Shown in pieces: positions 42,653 through 52,900 of a stretch of DNA of 64,000 nucleotides. The notes below the pieces were generated by a model. That model searched no databases. It saw only the letters and a list, made by a program, of their open reading frames with translations, and was not told the origin of the DNA. The stretch covers positions 124,001 through 188,000 of the forward strand of contig CP104974.1 of NCBI GenBank assembly GCA_025452255.1. Reading direction: 5' to 3'. The first letter of the stretch is position 1; the number at the start of each line of letters is the position of its first letter. A program made the translations under genes and the position numbers. This DNA comes from Devosia sp. A8/3-2. GTDB lineage: Bacteria > Pseudomonadota > Alphaproteobacteria > Rhizobiales > Devosiaceae.

Positions 42653-43146
42653 ATGAGCCACACCACCAACCCCTTCCCCCATGACCCCGACCGCGGGCGA
42701 TCTGGACCATGCTGGTCGAGCGCGACATCGATGCCTTTGTCAGCGCCGATTGGAGCATGGTGGATACAGACTTCGTACGCGAGGGTTTTCTGGGGATTAA
42801 TGGCGGCGGTTCGGACAATCCCGATAGCTGGAAGATCGGCTTTCCGACGCTAGAGGCCTATCGCGACGAATGGCTGCGCCAAGCCGCCGAAAGCCAGAAG
42901 GTGAAATACGCGGAAGACCAGCGCCTCGCCATTTTTCGCAACACCACGCTGCAGCATATCGAGATCAATGGCGACATTGCCATCGCACATAAGAAATTCG
43001 ACGGCACCATCGCGCTGGCCGATGGCGGCAAGGAAATCATGAACTGGCAGACGCTGTATTTCTGCCGCAAGGTGGCCGGCAGCTGGAAGCTGACCGGGTT
43101 TGCCGGCTATCTCCCCTTCCCCATGGGCACACCGCGAAAAGGCTGA
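42653..43146 (+). CDS. NTF2-like (SnoaL-type) protein of unknown function
   Basis: About 164 residues. After MSHTTNPFPHDP a shift near 42695 leads to AIWTMLVERDIDAFVSADWS then MVDTDFVREGFLGI. The alternating strands LQHIEINGDIAIAHKKFDG and WQTLYFCRKVAGSWKLTGFA give the helix-then-curved-sheet pattern of NTF2-like proteins. No catalytic residues can be named. It starts the rightward set with the YbjJ-type MFS and the second M81 gene (7-bp gap), so a role in handling the same substrate is plausible. Confidence 0.6.
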
Positions 43147-43152
43147 CGCATT

Positions 43153-44343
43153 ATGGGCTCCCTGAGCGCGCAACGGCTGACCATGCTGGTGTTCTTCCTG
43201 CAGCCGATCGCCTTCGGCTCCCGGCTGCCGCGGATTCCCGATGTGCAGCAGGCGCTGAGCCCGGGGCCGGCGGCTTTGGCCTTTACGCTATTGGGCCTGC
43301 CCTGCGGCACGCTGCTGACGCTGCCCTTTGCCGGGCCGCTGGTCGGCAAGATCGGGCCGCGGGCGGCAATTCTGTATGGTTTTTTCTTCTATGCCGTGGC
43401 TGTGAGCCTGCCGGCTTTTGCGCCCGATCCGGCGCTGCTCTTCGTGGCGCTGATGTTTGCCGGCTCGTCGATTTCCTTCCTTGAATTGGGCCTCAACGTG
43501 CAGGCCGATGCGGTTGAGAAATCGACCGGCTCGCTGATCATGACCAAATCGCATGGCTTCTGGTCGGTCGGGATCATGGTGGGGAGCCTGATCGGCTCGG
43601 GGCTGGCAGCGATCAGGCTGGCGCCGCATTGGGCTATTCTGCTCGTTGCGGCGATCAATCTGCCGCTGGGCGTGATCGTGGCGCTGCGTCTGCCCTTGGT
43701 TGCGCCAGAAGCGGAGACGAAGGCCGGGGGTCAGCGCTCGGCTCGGGCCATGCCCAGCTGGGCGCTGCTGGGCATCTGCTTTTTCGTGTTTGGCATTACC
43801 ATGACCGAGGGGGGCCATGGCCGACTGGTCGGCGGTGTTCCTGCGTGAGGCGTTGGGCGCCGATGGGGGCTGGCGGGCCCGGGCTATTCGGTGTTTGCCT
43901 TCATGGTGGCCACGGGCCGATTTGGCGGCGACACGCTCAAGGCGCGGTTCGGCGCGGTCAATACGGCCCGCATTTGCGGCACGCTGGCACTGGCGGGAGC
44001 GGCGATCCTGTTCATTGCGCCCAATACGATTGCGGCTTTGTTCGGCTTTGCCATTATCGGGCTGGGCGTTTCGGTGGGCTTCCCGCTGGCGGTGACCGCT
44101 GCGGCGAGCCTGACCGACCGGGCATCGTCATCCAATGTGGCGGTGCTATCCTTTGTGGCGCTGCTCGGGTTCCTCGTCGGGCCGCCGGTGATCGGCTTTA
44201 TTGCCGAGCATGCCAATATGCGATTGGGTCTCCCGGCGCTGGTGCCGGTGCTATTGGTGAGCCTGTTGCTGACCGGGCGCCTGATGGTCAAGCAGCGGGC
44301 TGTGGATCACAATCCTGAAGCCGAAATTCCCGGAGTTCTCTAG
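43153..44343 (+). CDS. MFS transporter, YbjJ-like
   Basis: About 396 residues with 12 hydrophobic helices. The N-terminus (RLTMLVFFLQPIAFGSRLPR followed by IPDVQQAL) and GLNVQADAVEKSTGSLIMTK match the YbjJ-type family. The second half includes GFAIIGLGVSVGFPLAVTAA and SNVAVLSFVALLGFLVGPPV. Two nearby shifts occur at about 43820 and 43875. Substrates of YbjJ-type proteins are poorly known. Its stop codon abuts the start of the M81 gene, so the two are probably translated together; it may import or export the M81 substrate. Confidence 0.82.
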
Positions 44344-45726
44344 ATGCGTATTGCCGTTGCCGGGCTGCATACCGAATGCAGCACTTATAACCCTGTGCTG
44401 GCCCGCGAGGCCGATTTTCGCGTCTTGCGCGGTCCCAGCATGCTCAAGGATGCCTATTTCGATTTCCTGACGCATTTCCCGGCCGAATTCATCACCACCC
44501 TGCATGCGCGCGCCATTGCCGGTGGGCCGGTGGAGCGCAGCATTTATGAGCGCTGGAAGGGGGAAATCCTTGAGGGGCTGAAGCAGGCTTTGCCGCTCGA
44601 TGGGGTGTACCCGGCCATGCATGGCGCCATGTTTGTGGAGGGTCTGTTCTGACGCCGAGGGCGATTTCATTGCCGCGGTGCGCGCGGTGGTCGGCCCCGA
44701 TGTGCTGATCGCGGCGAGCTATGATCTGCATGGTAATGTCAGCCAGCGGATCGTGGATAATCTCGATATCTTTTCTACCTATCGCACGGCGCCGCATATC
44801 GATGTGCCCGATACGATGCGCCGGGCGGTGACCATGCTGGTGCGGGCGCTGCGGAGTGGGCAGCGACCGGCCCTTGTCTGGGCGCCGGTGCCGGTGCTGT
44901 TGCCCGGCGAGCGGACCAGTACGCAGGACGAGCCGGCGCGGAGTTTTTATACCCAATTGCAGGCGAGCGAAGACCCGACCGGCATCTGGGACGCCTCGTT
45001 CCAGGTTGGCTATGTGTGGGCCGATGAGCCGCGTGCGACCGCTTGCGCGGTGATTACCGGTACGGATCGGGCCGCCATGGAGAAGGCAGCCTCTGCATTG
45101 GCGCAGAATTATTGGGATATCCGGGCCGAATTCGTTTTCGGCACCAAGACGGGCAGTATCGAGGAATGCGTCGATTGGGCTGTGGCGTCGGCGAGCGGGC
45201 CGGTGGTGCTGGCGGAGTCGGGGGATAATCCGACCGGCGGCGGGTGGGTGACCGCGCCGAAGTGCTGGCGGCACTGATTGCGCGGAACGCACAGGGCGTG
45301 GTGTTTGCCGGCATTGCCGACAGGGCCGCGACCGAGGCGGCTTATGCGGCGGGTGTGGGGGCGAAAGTGGCGCTCAGGATTGGCGGGAGTCTTGATCCGA
45401 GCAGCGTGCCGGTCACGGCGGAAGCCGAAGTTGTGTTCCTGCTGGAGACCCGCGAGGAGCGGCTGCGCGAGGCGGTGGTGCGGATTGGCGGCATCGATCT
45501 GGTGCTGACCGTGCGGCGGCGGCCATTCCACAATATTCCCGATTTTACGCGGCTGGGGCTTGATCCACGGACGGCGAAAATCGTCGTGGTCAAATCGGGC
45601 TATCTGTCGCCTGACCCGGGGCCTATTGCCAATCCGAGTCTGATGGCGCTGTCGCCGGGCGTGGTGGATCAGTTTGTCGAGCGGCTGGTGCGCAACCATA
45701 AGAGCGTAGCGCAATATCCCTTCTGA
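44344..45726 (+). CDS. M81-family metallopeptidase (MlrC-like), copy 2
   Basis: About 460 residues. Starts MRIAVAGLHTECSTYNPVLA; the HTECSTYNP motif is a more typical MlrC opening than that of copy 1. Then DGVYPAMHGAMFVEG and VLIAASYDLHGNVSQRIVDN, with Asp-x-His metal ligands. The C-terminal domain has VVLAESGDNPTGGG and VDQFVERLVRNHKSVAQYP. Indels lie near 44650 and 45250. Distinct in sequence from copy 1 (32200), so it is not a recent duplicate. It acts on an unknown peptide or amide. The gene converges on the siderophore ATPase gene. Confidence 0.87.
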
Positions 45727-45774
45727 CAAGGACTTTTCGTACCTGCCGGCCCCGGTTTGGTCGGCGCGGGCGCT

Positions 45775-46594
45775 TTAGGCCGAAATTGTGCTGCTCTGCG
45801 TCCGCAGGGGGATGCAGAGCGGGCGGCCATGAACGGGGTCGGTGATCACCATGGATTGTACTGTCGAAGACGCGGGCGATGGTGGCTTCGGTCATCAGCT
45901 CTTCGGGCGTGCCGGAGGCAGCGATGGCGCCGTCGCGCAGGAAGACCAGCCGATCGGCATAGCGGGCGGCCGAGTTCAGATCGTGCAGGACCAGAACCAC
46001 GGTGCGGCCGAAATCGACATTGAGCTGGCGCACCAGATCGAGGCAATCGAGCTGGTGGGCCATGTCGAGGTGATTGACCGGCTCGTCGAGGCAGACCACG
46101 TCGGTTTCCTGCGCCAGCACCATGGCGATCCAGACGCGCTGCAATTGGCCGCCGGAGAGTGAGCCGAGCCGGCGCTTGCGCAGGTGATCGACGCCGGTGC
46201 CGGCCATGGCACGGTCGAGCGCGGCGGCATCGTCGCCGCTCCGTGGCTGCATCATGGATTGGTGCGGGTAGCGGCCGAGGCGGACCAGTTCTTCCACGGT
46301 CATGTCGTCGGGCGCCGACGGGCTCTGCGCGAGCAGGCCAATCTGGCGGGCGAGCATGCGATCGTTGAGGGTGGAAATATCGACATCGCCAAGCCGCACG
46401 TGGCCGCCGCTGGGCTTGTGCAGGCGGCGGATGGCGCGGAGCAAAGTCGACTTGCCGCAGCCATTGGGGCCGGCGAGCACGGTTATCTTGCCTTTGGGGA
46501 TCGGCAGGGACAAAGCGTTGAGCACACTGACCGAGCCATAGGCCAAGCTGAGATTGTCGACCGAAATGCGGGGGTCCATAGCGCTATCCGTCAT
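45775..46594 (-). CDS. Ferric-siderophore ABC transporter ATPase (FecE/FhuC type)
   Basis: About 273 residues. Walker [17 protein letters not shown], signature LSGGQLQRVWIAMVLAQET, Walker B VVCLDEPVNHLDMAHQL, H-loop LVLHDLNSAARYAD. Q-loop region QIGLLAQSPSAPDDMTVEEL. The end is restored by one shift near 45855: VITDPVHGRPLCIPL followed by RTQSSTISA, stop at 45775. It belongs to the FecE/FhuC family that serves siderophores, haem and cobalamin. It overlaps the upstream permease gene by 11 bp. The operon is repressed by iron in relatives; here a shared divergent region lies at 48604-48733. Confidence 0.9.
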
Positions 46595-47618
46595 GGCGTT
46601 GCCTGCCCATCAGCAAGAAGAGGAAATAGGGTGCGCCGATGACCGCAGTCACCGTGCCGGCGGGAACTTCGATGGGGGCGAAGGCCACCCGGACGATGAG
46701 ATCAGCCGCTACCAGCATGATGGCGCCGAGCAGGAAAGAACCCACAAGGCCGGCATAGACATTGCGGCCGACCGAGAGGCGCGCCAGATGGGGCGCCATC
46801 AGGCCGATAAAGCCGACGCCGCCGACAAAGGCGACGGACACGGCAGTCAGCGCGGCGGCCAGCGCGAAGATCAATACGCGGAAGACCGGTAGATCGAGGC
46901 CGACGCCGCGGGCGGAGACTTCGTCGAGATCGGCCGGGGGCAGTTTGCGGGCGGCGATCAGGGCGAGCAGCAGCAGCGGCAGCATGGCGAGGGCGGTGAC
47001 CCGGATTTCGCTCCAGTTGATTTCTGTTGACCGCCCCGGCGATCCAGCGCGGGCTTGGCTGGTGCGATAGATGGGGCCGATCAGCATCATGACGATGGTG
47101 ATGGCCTTGGCGACGGCGGCAATGGCGATGCCGAAGAGCAGCAGGCGGATGGCCGAGGATGCCCGGCGACCCGAGAGGATGAAGACCGTGGCAATGGCCG
47201 CGAGTGCGCCGATGGTCGCAGCGACCGGCTGGTAGGCGATGGAGGTGACCAGCGAATTGGATTCGTCGGAGAGCAAAGCAAGGAAGATGACGACGCCGAG
47301 GGCAGCGCCATCGATGACGCCCAGCACGCCGGGAGAGGCCAGCGAATTACGGGTGATCTTTTGCAGCAGGAAGCCCGCTGCGGCCATGCTGCCGCCGGCG
47401 AGTGCGGCGATGACCACACGCGGCAGGCGCAATTGCAGCACGATCAGGTTCTGGGTTTTTCTGCCGGCGCCGAGGATGACCTTGGTCACCTGATCGAGGG
47501 GAATCCAGGTGGAGCCGAAGGCGACGCCGCTGAGCGCAAGCAGCACGAAGGCCAGCGCCATGAGGGCGAGAACCGCCGGTGCGCGGGCCGGGGCGAGATT
47601 GGATGTGAGGCCGCTCAT
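46584..47618 (-). CDS. Ferric-siderophore ABC permease (FecCD family), second subunit
   Basis: About 344 residues with about ten helices. FecCD motifs: LQLRLPRVVIAALAGGSMAA, RNSLASPGVLGVIDGAALGV, and VAFVGGVGFIGLMAPHLARL near the end, which carries the G-rich coupling loop for the ATPase. Between GPIYRTSQA and INWSEI the residues RAGSPGRSTE look out of frame, as if a pair of compensating indels lies at about 47030-47055. ATG 47618 overlaps the stop of the other permease (ATGA). Forms the inner-membrane channel with the subunit at 47615-48603. Confidence 0.9.
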   Translation of the reverse strand: MSGLTSNLAPARAPAVLALMALAFVLLALSGVAFGSTWIPLDQVTKVILGAGRKTQNLIVLQLRLPRVVIAALAGGSMAAAGFLLQKITRNSLASPGVLGVIDGAALGVVIFLALLSDESNSLVTSIAYQPVAATIGALAAIATVFILSGRRASSAIRLLLFGIAIAAVAKAITIVMMLIGPIYRTSQARAGSPGRSTEINWSEIRVTALAMLPLLLLALIAARKLPPADLDEVSARGVGLDLPVFRVLIFALAAALTAVSVAFVGGVGFIGLMAPHLARLSVGRNVYAGLVGSFLLGAIMLVAADLIVRVAFAPIEVPAGTVTAVIGAPYFLFLLMGRQRHDG

Positions 47619-48603
47619 GCTGCCCTCCGCTTGAGCAGGACCAGCAGGACCACACCGCCCACTACTGCAGTGATGGCCCCGACCGGGGCTTCGACCGGGT
47701 AGATGATGAAGCGCGCGGCAACATCGGCCAGCGTTGCATAAATGGCGCCGAGCAGGGCGGCGGCGGGAATTTGGCGGGCATGGCGCAGGCCGACGAGGCG
47801 GCGCGCGGCATGGGGCACGACGAGGCCGACAAAGGTGACGGGGCCGGCCATCGAGACGGCAGCGCCGGTAAGCAACGCCACCGCTACGAAGCTGCCGCCA
47901 CGGACCAGAGCCAGCGGCACGCCGAGGCTGGTGGCGGTGGAATCGTCAGCTTGCAACACATCGAGCGCGCGGTGCAGCAGCAGCGCCGGGGCCGCGCCGA
48001 TGACGATGATCGGCCCACCGGTCTGGGCCAGCGTCATGGGCCGGTCGACGAACGAGCCCGAGAGCCAGAACAGCAATTGCTGCAGCTGGGCTTCATTGGT
48101 GGTGAGGATGATTTCGACGATGGAATGGCCCGGGCCGGCAATGGTGACGCCAATCAGCACGATGCGGATGGGCGACAGCCCCCTGCCCCGGCCGCGATGG
48201 CGAAGACCAGAAAGCTGGTCAGCAGGGCGCCGAGTGCTGCCGACAGCGAAAGCCCGAGCAGGGAGCCGACGCCAAGAGCGGTGCTGGCGACAACCACGGC
48301 CAGCGACGCCCCGGCGTTGAGGCCGAGCGTATCAGGCGAGGCGATGCGGTTGCGCGACAGGGTCTGCACGATAACGCCGGCAATGGCGAGCCCAGCCCCC
48401 ACCAGAGGCGCAAGAACGGCGCAGGGCAGTCGCAGATTGGAGATGACGACTGCAGTTTCCGAGTCGTCAAACGCAAAGAGAGCCTGCCAGACCTGATCGA
48501 GCCCATAGAGCTTGAAGCCCAGCGTCAGGCTCATCAGCATGGCGGCAAACAGGGTAATAACGAGCCCCACCCAGACTACCGGAAACGGCAGGGCGGCGAG
48601 CAT
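47615..48603 (-). CDS. Ferric-siderophore ABC permease (FecCD family), first subunit
   Basis: About 330 residues. Opening helix FPVVWVGLVITLFAAMLMSL, then VISNLRLPCAVLAPLVGAGL and RNRIASPDTLGLNAGASLAV, the FecCD signature. The second part has FWLSGSFVDRPMTLAQTGGP and GPVTFVGLVVPHAARRLVGL with the coupling-loop Gly. One indel lies near 48180. ATG 48603 is the first start of the leftward operon, about 130 bp from the divergent binding-protein gene. Functions with the ATPase at 45775. Confidence 0.9.
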
Positions 48604-48662
48604 GGGACGGGAAGAGGCCCGGGCAAGGTCGGACAGGGCAAAAGACCAATAAGCTGATATTG

Positions 48663-48686
48663 ACAGTCATACTAAATTCTGACTGT
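48663..48686. promoter_or_regulatory. Dyad in the divergent siderophore promoter region
   Basis: ACAGTCA (48663-48669) and TGACTGT (48680-48686) form a perfect seven-base inverted repeat with a 10-base AT-rich spacer (TACTAAATTC). It lies midway between the permease gene (start 48603) and the binding-protein gene (start 48734), where one operator could control both. The factor is unknown; a Fur-, RirA- or AraC-type iron regulator is plausible. Confidence 0.45.
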
Positions 48687-48733
48687 TTGCCCAGACCATT
48701 TTCTGATCCCTCATGTCAAGATTTAGGATTGTC

Positions 48734-49654
48734 ATGTCCACTCTTCGCAACACATTCGCGGCGATGGCCTGCGCCGCCATCCCGGCGCTCGCGCCGGGCG
48801 CCATGGCCCGCGAAATCACTCACGCCATGGGCACGACCGAGGTGCCGGACAGCCCGCAACGGATCGTCATCTTGACCAATGAAGGCACCGAAGCCTTGCT
48901 GGCCGTGGGTATCAAGCCGGTTGGCGCAGTGCGCTCCGGGTGGGCGAGCCTTGGTACGACCATATCGCTGCGGACATGGCCGACGCCACCGTGGTCGGCG
49001 AGGAATCGGCGGTGAACCTCGAGGCCATCGTGGCGCTGCAACCCGACCTGATCATCGGCAACAAGATGCGCCGAGGAAAAAATCTACGATCAGCTGTCGG
49101 CCATCGCGCCAACCGTGATGTCAGGACGCCTGCGCGGCGACTGGAAGGTCAATATGGCGCTCTACACCGAGGCAGCCGGCAAGGGCGCCGAGGGCAAGGC
49201 GGCGCTTGAGGCCTTTGATGGCCGCATCGCCAAGATTGCCGAGGAGGCCGGTCCCCTGCTTGAGGAGAAAGTCTCGTTGGTGCGCTTCATGTCCGGCATG
49301 ACCCGCATCTATTACAACGACACCTTTGCCGGACTGATCCTGAAGGAAATCGGGTTCAAGCGTCCTGCCGCTCAGGACAAGCCGGAATTTGCCGATGATG
49401 TTGGCAAGGAACGCATTCCTGATTTCGAGGGCGATCGCCTATTCTACTTCGTCTACGAGGTCGGCGACGGTGTTGCCGAGAAGGTGGCGGCCGAATGGAC
49501 TGCTGATCCGCTGTGGCAGAACCTGCCCGTGGTCAAGGCCGGCAAGGCCCATGCTGTTTCGGACACGATCTGGAACACGGCCGGTGGTTTCATTGCCGCC
49601 AACCTGCTGCTCGACGATGTCGAAAAGCACTATGAGCTGGCTTCCACTCGCTAA
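48734..49654 (+). CDS. Ferric-siderophore binding protein, tandem copy 1
   Basis: About 307 residues. Signal peptide MSTLRNTFAAMACAAIPAL. The mature N-terminus reads REITHAMGTTEVPDSPQRIV followed by ILTNEGTEALLAVGIKPVGA, the start of type-III (FhuD/BtuF/CeuE) binding proteins. Then VVGEESAVNLEAIVALQPDL and IYDQLSAIAPTVMS. Later parts: DRLFYFVYEVGDGVAEKVAA and WNTAGGFIAANLLLDDVEKH. Indels lie near 48945 and 49075. ATG 48734 is preferred over 48713 because it begins the signal peptide and has AGGA upstream. Delivers ferric-siderophore to the FecCD permeases. Sister of the next gene. Confidence 0.88.
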
Positions 49655-49712
49655 AATCCATGGCCATCCGCGGCAAGCGGGTGGCCTTTTTCTATCCCAA
49701 ACGAGCTGATCC

Positions 49713-50631
49713 ATGTTGAAGCACCTGTTCTCTGCCGGCCTGCTTGCCGTCCTGATGCTGTCCAGCGCGCATGCACGTGAGGTTACCCACGCCATGGGCA
49801 CGACCGAAGTGCCCGACCATCCGCAGCGCGTGGTGATCCTGACCAATGAAGGCACCGAGGCGCTGCTGCATCTGGGCGTGGTGCCGGTCGGCGCGGCACA
49901 GAGCTGGGACGCCGATCCGTTCTACGCGCATCTGGTGCCGTTGCTGGGCGATGCGGTTTCGCTGGGCACCGAGACGGCGATCAATCTTGAACTGGTCGCC
50001 TCTGCTCGAACCCGATCTGATCATTGGCACCAAGGTGCGGCAGGAAAAGATCTATGAGCAGCTCTCGGCCATTGCGCCGACGGTGATGTCGGAAACGATC
50101 GGGGAAAGCTGGCTCAAAAACTATCAGTTCTATGGCGAGGTTTTAGGCCCGGGTGACAAGGCGGAAGCGAATGTGGCGGCGCTCGAAGCCCGTGCCAAGG
50201 CGCTGGCGACGGCCATTGGCGATGGCGTCAATGAGCAGATTTCCTCGGTCCGCTTTTCGCCCTCGCGCACCGGGCTCTATTTCCGCGGCAGCTTCCCGGG
50301 CGTCGTGCTGGATCTGGTGGGTTTCAAACGCCCGCCGGCGCAGGATCACCTGGAGACCTTCACCGAAGTGCAGAAGGAACGCATCCCCGAAATGGCGGGC
50401 GATCGTATTTTCTACTTCTCCTCGGACAACGACAATAGTGAAGACAAGGCCAATCTGGACGAGTGGCTGGCCGACCCGCTCTGGCTCAATCTTGAGGCCG
50501 TGAAGGCGGGCAAGGCGCAGCGCGTGGGCGAATTGGCGTGGAATGCCGGCGGCGGCATTTATTGCGCCTATATGATGCTGGACGATCTGGCCGATATTTA
50601 TGGCGTGACGCTGCCGCCCCTCGCCCAATAA
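49713..50631 (+). CDS. Ferric-siderophore binding protein, tandem copy 2
   Basis: About 306 residues. Signal peptide MLKHLFSAGLLAVLMLSSAHA. The mature start, REVTHAMGTTEVPDHPQRVV followed by ILTNEGTEALLHLG, is nearly the same as copy 1, while the ligand-binding half differs more. Shared motifs: NLELVAS...LEPDLIIGTKVRQEKIYEQL and GFKRPPAQD. One indel lies near 50005. The two copies arose by tandem duplication and may bind different siderophores or differ in affinity. The stop TAA shares its last base with the ATG of the next gene, suggesting coupled translation. Confidence 0.88.
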
Positions 50632-51513
50632 TGGTTCGGCTGTTCTGCACCGATCTGGCTATTGCCAAGGGCGAACCCCGTGAGGGCATGGGGGCGCTGG
50701 CCGAGCGGCATCTGTTTATCCGCTGGCCCAAGGGCAAATGGCGGCGGCCGCGCTATATGGCCGCCGATATGAGCGAGGCGCTGCAAGCCGCCATGAAGAC
50801 GAGCATGGGCCATGGCCGCTATGTCGGGCTGGTCGATAGCGGCGACGGGCCGGAGCTGGAGCTGCTGTCGTTTCCCGATGGGCGCCGCTATGTCCCGGCC
50901 GATCAGGTGGAAACGGCCGAACTCGTTGCGGCCTCGGGGTGAGGGGCAAGCGCTGCCGGGTGCGGTTTTTGAGCGCCGTGTTATTTTGTGCTGCACCGAT
51001 GCCAAGACTGACGCCTGCTGCGCGCTATGGCTTTCCGGTCTATAAGGCACTCGCCGCGCATGCCGATCCCGGTAGTTTCTGAGGTGTTGCAATGCACCCA
51101 TATCGGGGGCTGCCATTTTGCGCCTTCGATCATCGTCATGCCCAATCGGGGACCGCTATGGCCGCCTGACGCCGGCCGATGTGCCAGCTTTTCTTGATGC
51201 CCTGTCGCGTGGCCAGTATTTCCTGCCCGCCTTCAAAGGCCGCAATGGGCTGGACGAGGCGCGGCAGACCGCCGAAATCGCGGCAATGCGTTGGGCCGAA
51301 GGGCATGGCCATGCCTGAGCCGATGTGCAGTTGCACGAGACGGCCGATATATCGGCTGATGACATGGCTGTCCGATTCACCGTGCAGGGCATCGCGCTCA
51401 GCGTAGCGCTGACGCGGACCCAGTTCGACGTGCAGGGCAATTGCCGCGATATTGAAGCCGAGGCGTTCAAGCCCGTCGGCCGCTGGACCGTCAGCAAGGT
51501 CTCCGCCGGCTAA
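50631..51513 (+). CDS. Sucrase/ferredoxin-like [2Fe-2S] protein, putative siderophore reductase
   Basis: About 294 residues, heavily broken. N-terminal part MVRLFCTDLAIAKGEPREGM and VGLVDSGDGPELELLSFPDG. Middle: VILCCTDAKTDACCALYGFP, with a cluster of Cys, then VLQCTHIGGCHFAPSIIVMP. The CTDxxxDxCC and CTHxGGxxFAP motifs are those of the sucrase/ferredoxin-like (thioredoxin-fold [2Fe-2S]) family. The C-terminus is VGRWTVSKVSAG. Indels lie near 50935, 51035, 51115 and 51165-51320. Placed directly after the siderophore-binding proteins, it may reduce the imported ferric complex to release iron; that is inference. An alternative is a ferredoxin-type redox partner unrelated to iron uptake. Confidence 0.7.
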
Positions 51514-51694
51514 TCTTGCGGCTATTACGCAGCGGGCAAATCGCATTATAGTCGCCCATCTTTGCCGAGAGGAGGGTCCGGCGACGCCGTCGGGCCCCAG
51601 CTTGCCGACCACTATTTCTGATCTGCCGATTTTTTTGCCAACAGGCCAGCCATTGCACTGACGAGCCGGCCAATAAACCAGACGGTGTCCAGCC

Positions 51695-52897
51695 ATGACC
51701 GCTCCTGCCGCCAAGCCCGAATGGGCACAGAGCAAACACGACAAAGCCAACCAAGCCAGGATCGCGGCGGGCCAGAAGCCACGTCTGCCGCCGCTGGCCA
51801 TGGATCCTGCTGGCGCTCGTGGTGCTCGCTATCATTGCATTCATCGCGTTCAGCATGCTGCAGCCAGCACCCGAAGCGCCGGTGGAAACCGCTGCCGCCG
51901 AAACGGTGATGCAGGTCACCACATCCGAGGTCACCACTGTGGCGCCGCAGACCCCGGCGCAGCAGGTCAAGGTCACCGGCTCGCTGGGGCCGCAGCGGCA
52001 GACGCAGGTGGCGTCACAGGTTTCCGCGCGCCGTGGCCGTCATGGCCCGGCCGGGCGACGCGGTGCGCGAGGGCGATGTGCTGGTGCAGCTCGATACCGA
52101 AAGCCTGCGTATCCAGCTCGACCAGCAGACCAGCACGGCGGCTGCCACACGGGCACAGCTTGTGCTTGCCGAAAGCCAACTCTTGCGTACAACCGACCTC
52201 ATCGAGCGCGGCTTGACCGCTTCGTCGGGGCTGGAACAGGCGCAATCGAGCGTCGACGCCCTGCGCGCCAATCTTGCCGCGCTGGAAGGCCGGTGGAAGC
52301 AGCGCGCATTGGCGTGCAAAATGCCACGATCAAGGCGACCATGGCGGGCATTGTTTCGGAACGCAGTGTCGAGCCGGGCCAGATGGTGGCTCAGGGCACT
52401 GCCATCTTTACCATTGTCGACCTCACGACTGTGGAGCTGACCGCTGCGGCGCCGGTCAGTGCCGGCGCGTTGGTCAAGCCCGGCCAGAATGTTGCCGTAT
52501 CGGTGGAAGGCATCGCCAATCGCACCTTTGAGGGCCAGTGGAACGGGTCAATCCGGTTGCCGCCGCCGGTACGCGGACAATCCCGGTCTATATCACGCTC
52601 GACAATGCCGATGGCGTGCTGCGCGGCGGCATGTTCGCGGTCGGCCAGATCACGGTGGCCGAACAGGCCGATGCATTGGCGCTGCCGAGCGGCGCGGTTC
52701 GCGAGGATGCCGAAGGCTTCTACGTGCTCAAGGTAGAGGGGGATTCCGTCGTTCGCCGTGGCATCGAAAAAGGCAGCGAGTGGAGCGCGGGACGCCTGAT
52801 CGAGATTGCTTCGGGGATCAGCGCCGGCGACATCATCGTCACGGCGGTGCTGACCCAATTGGAGCCCGGCGACCGCATCGAGATGGTGGAGAACTGA
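51695..52897 (+). CDS. RND efflux periplasmic adaptor (MFP)
   Basis: About 400 residues. Cytoplasmic N-terminus (KPEWAQSKHDKANQARIAAG), then a membrane anchor (ILLALVVLAIIAFIAFSML). Lipoyl half-motif VMARPGDAVREGDVLVQLD, coiled hairpin (STAAATRAQLVLAESQLLRT), second lipoyl half with VEPGQMVAQGTAIFTIVDL, and a beta-barrel (VSAGALVKPGQNVAVSVEGI). C-terminal membrane-proximal part: LPSGAVREDAEGFYVLKVEG. Indels lie near 51800, 52025, 52300 and 52545. It bridges the RND pump and an outer-membrane channel, which is not in this window. The pump gene follows 3 bp later. Confidence 0.88.
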
Positions 52898-52900
52898 TCC

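Noticed and set aside
48604-48712. Classical Fur box between the fec genes
   Set aside because: No GATAAT-type hexamers; only the ACAGTCA dyad is supported.
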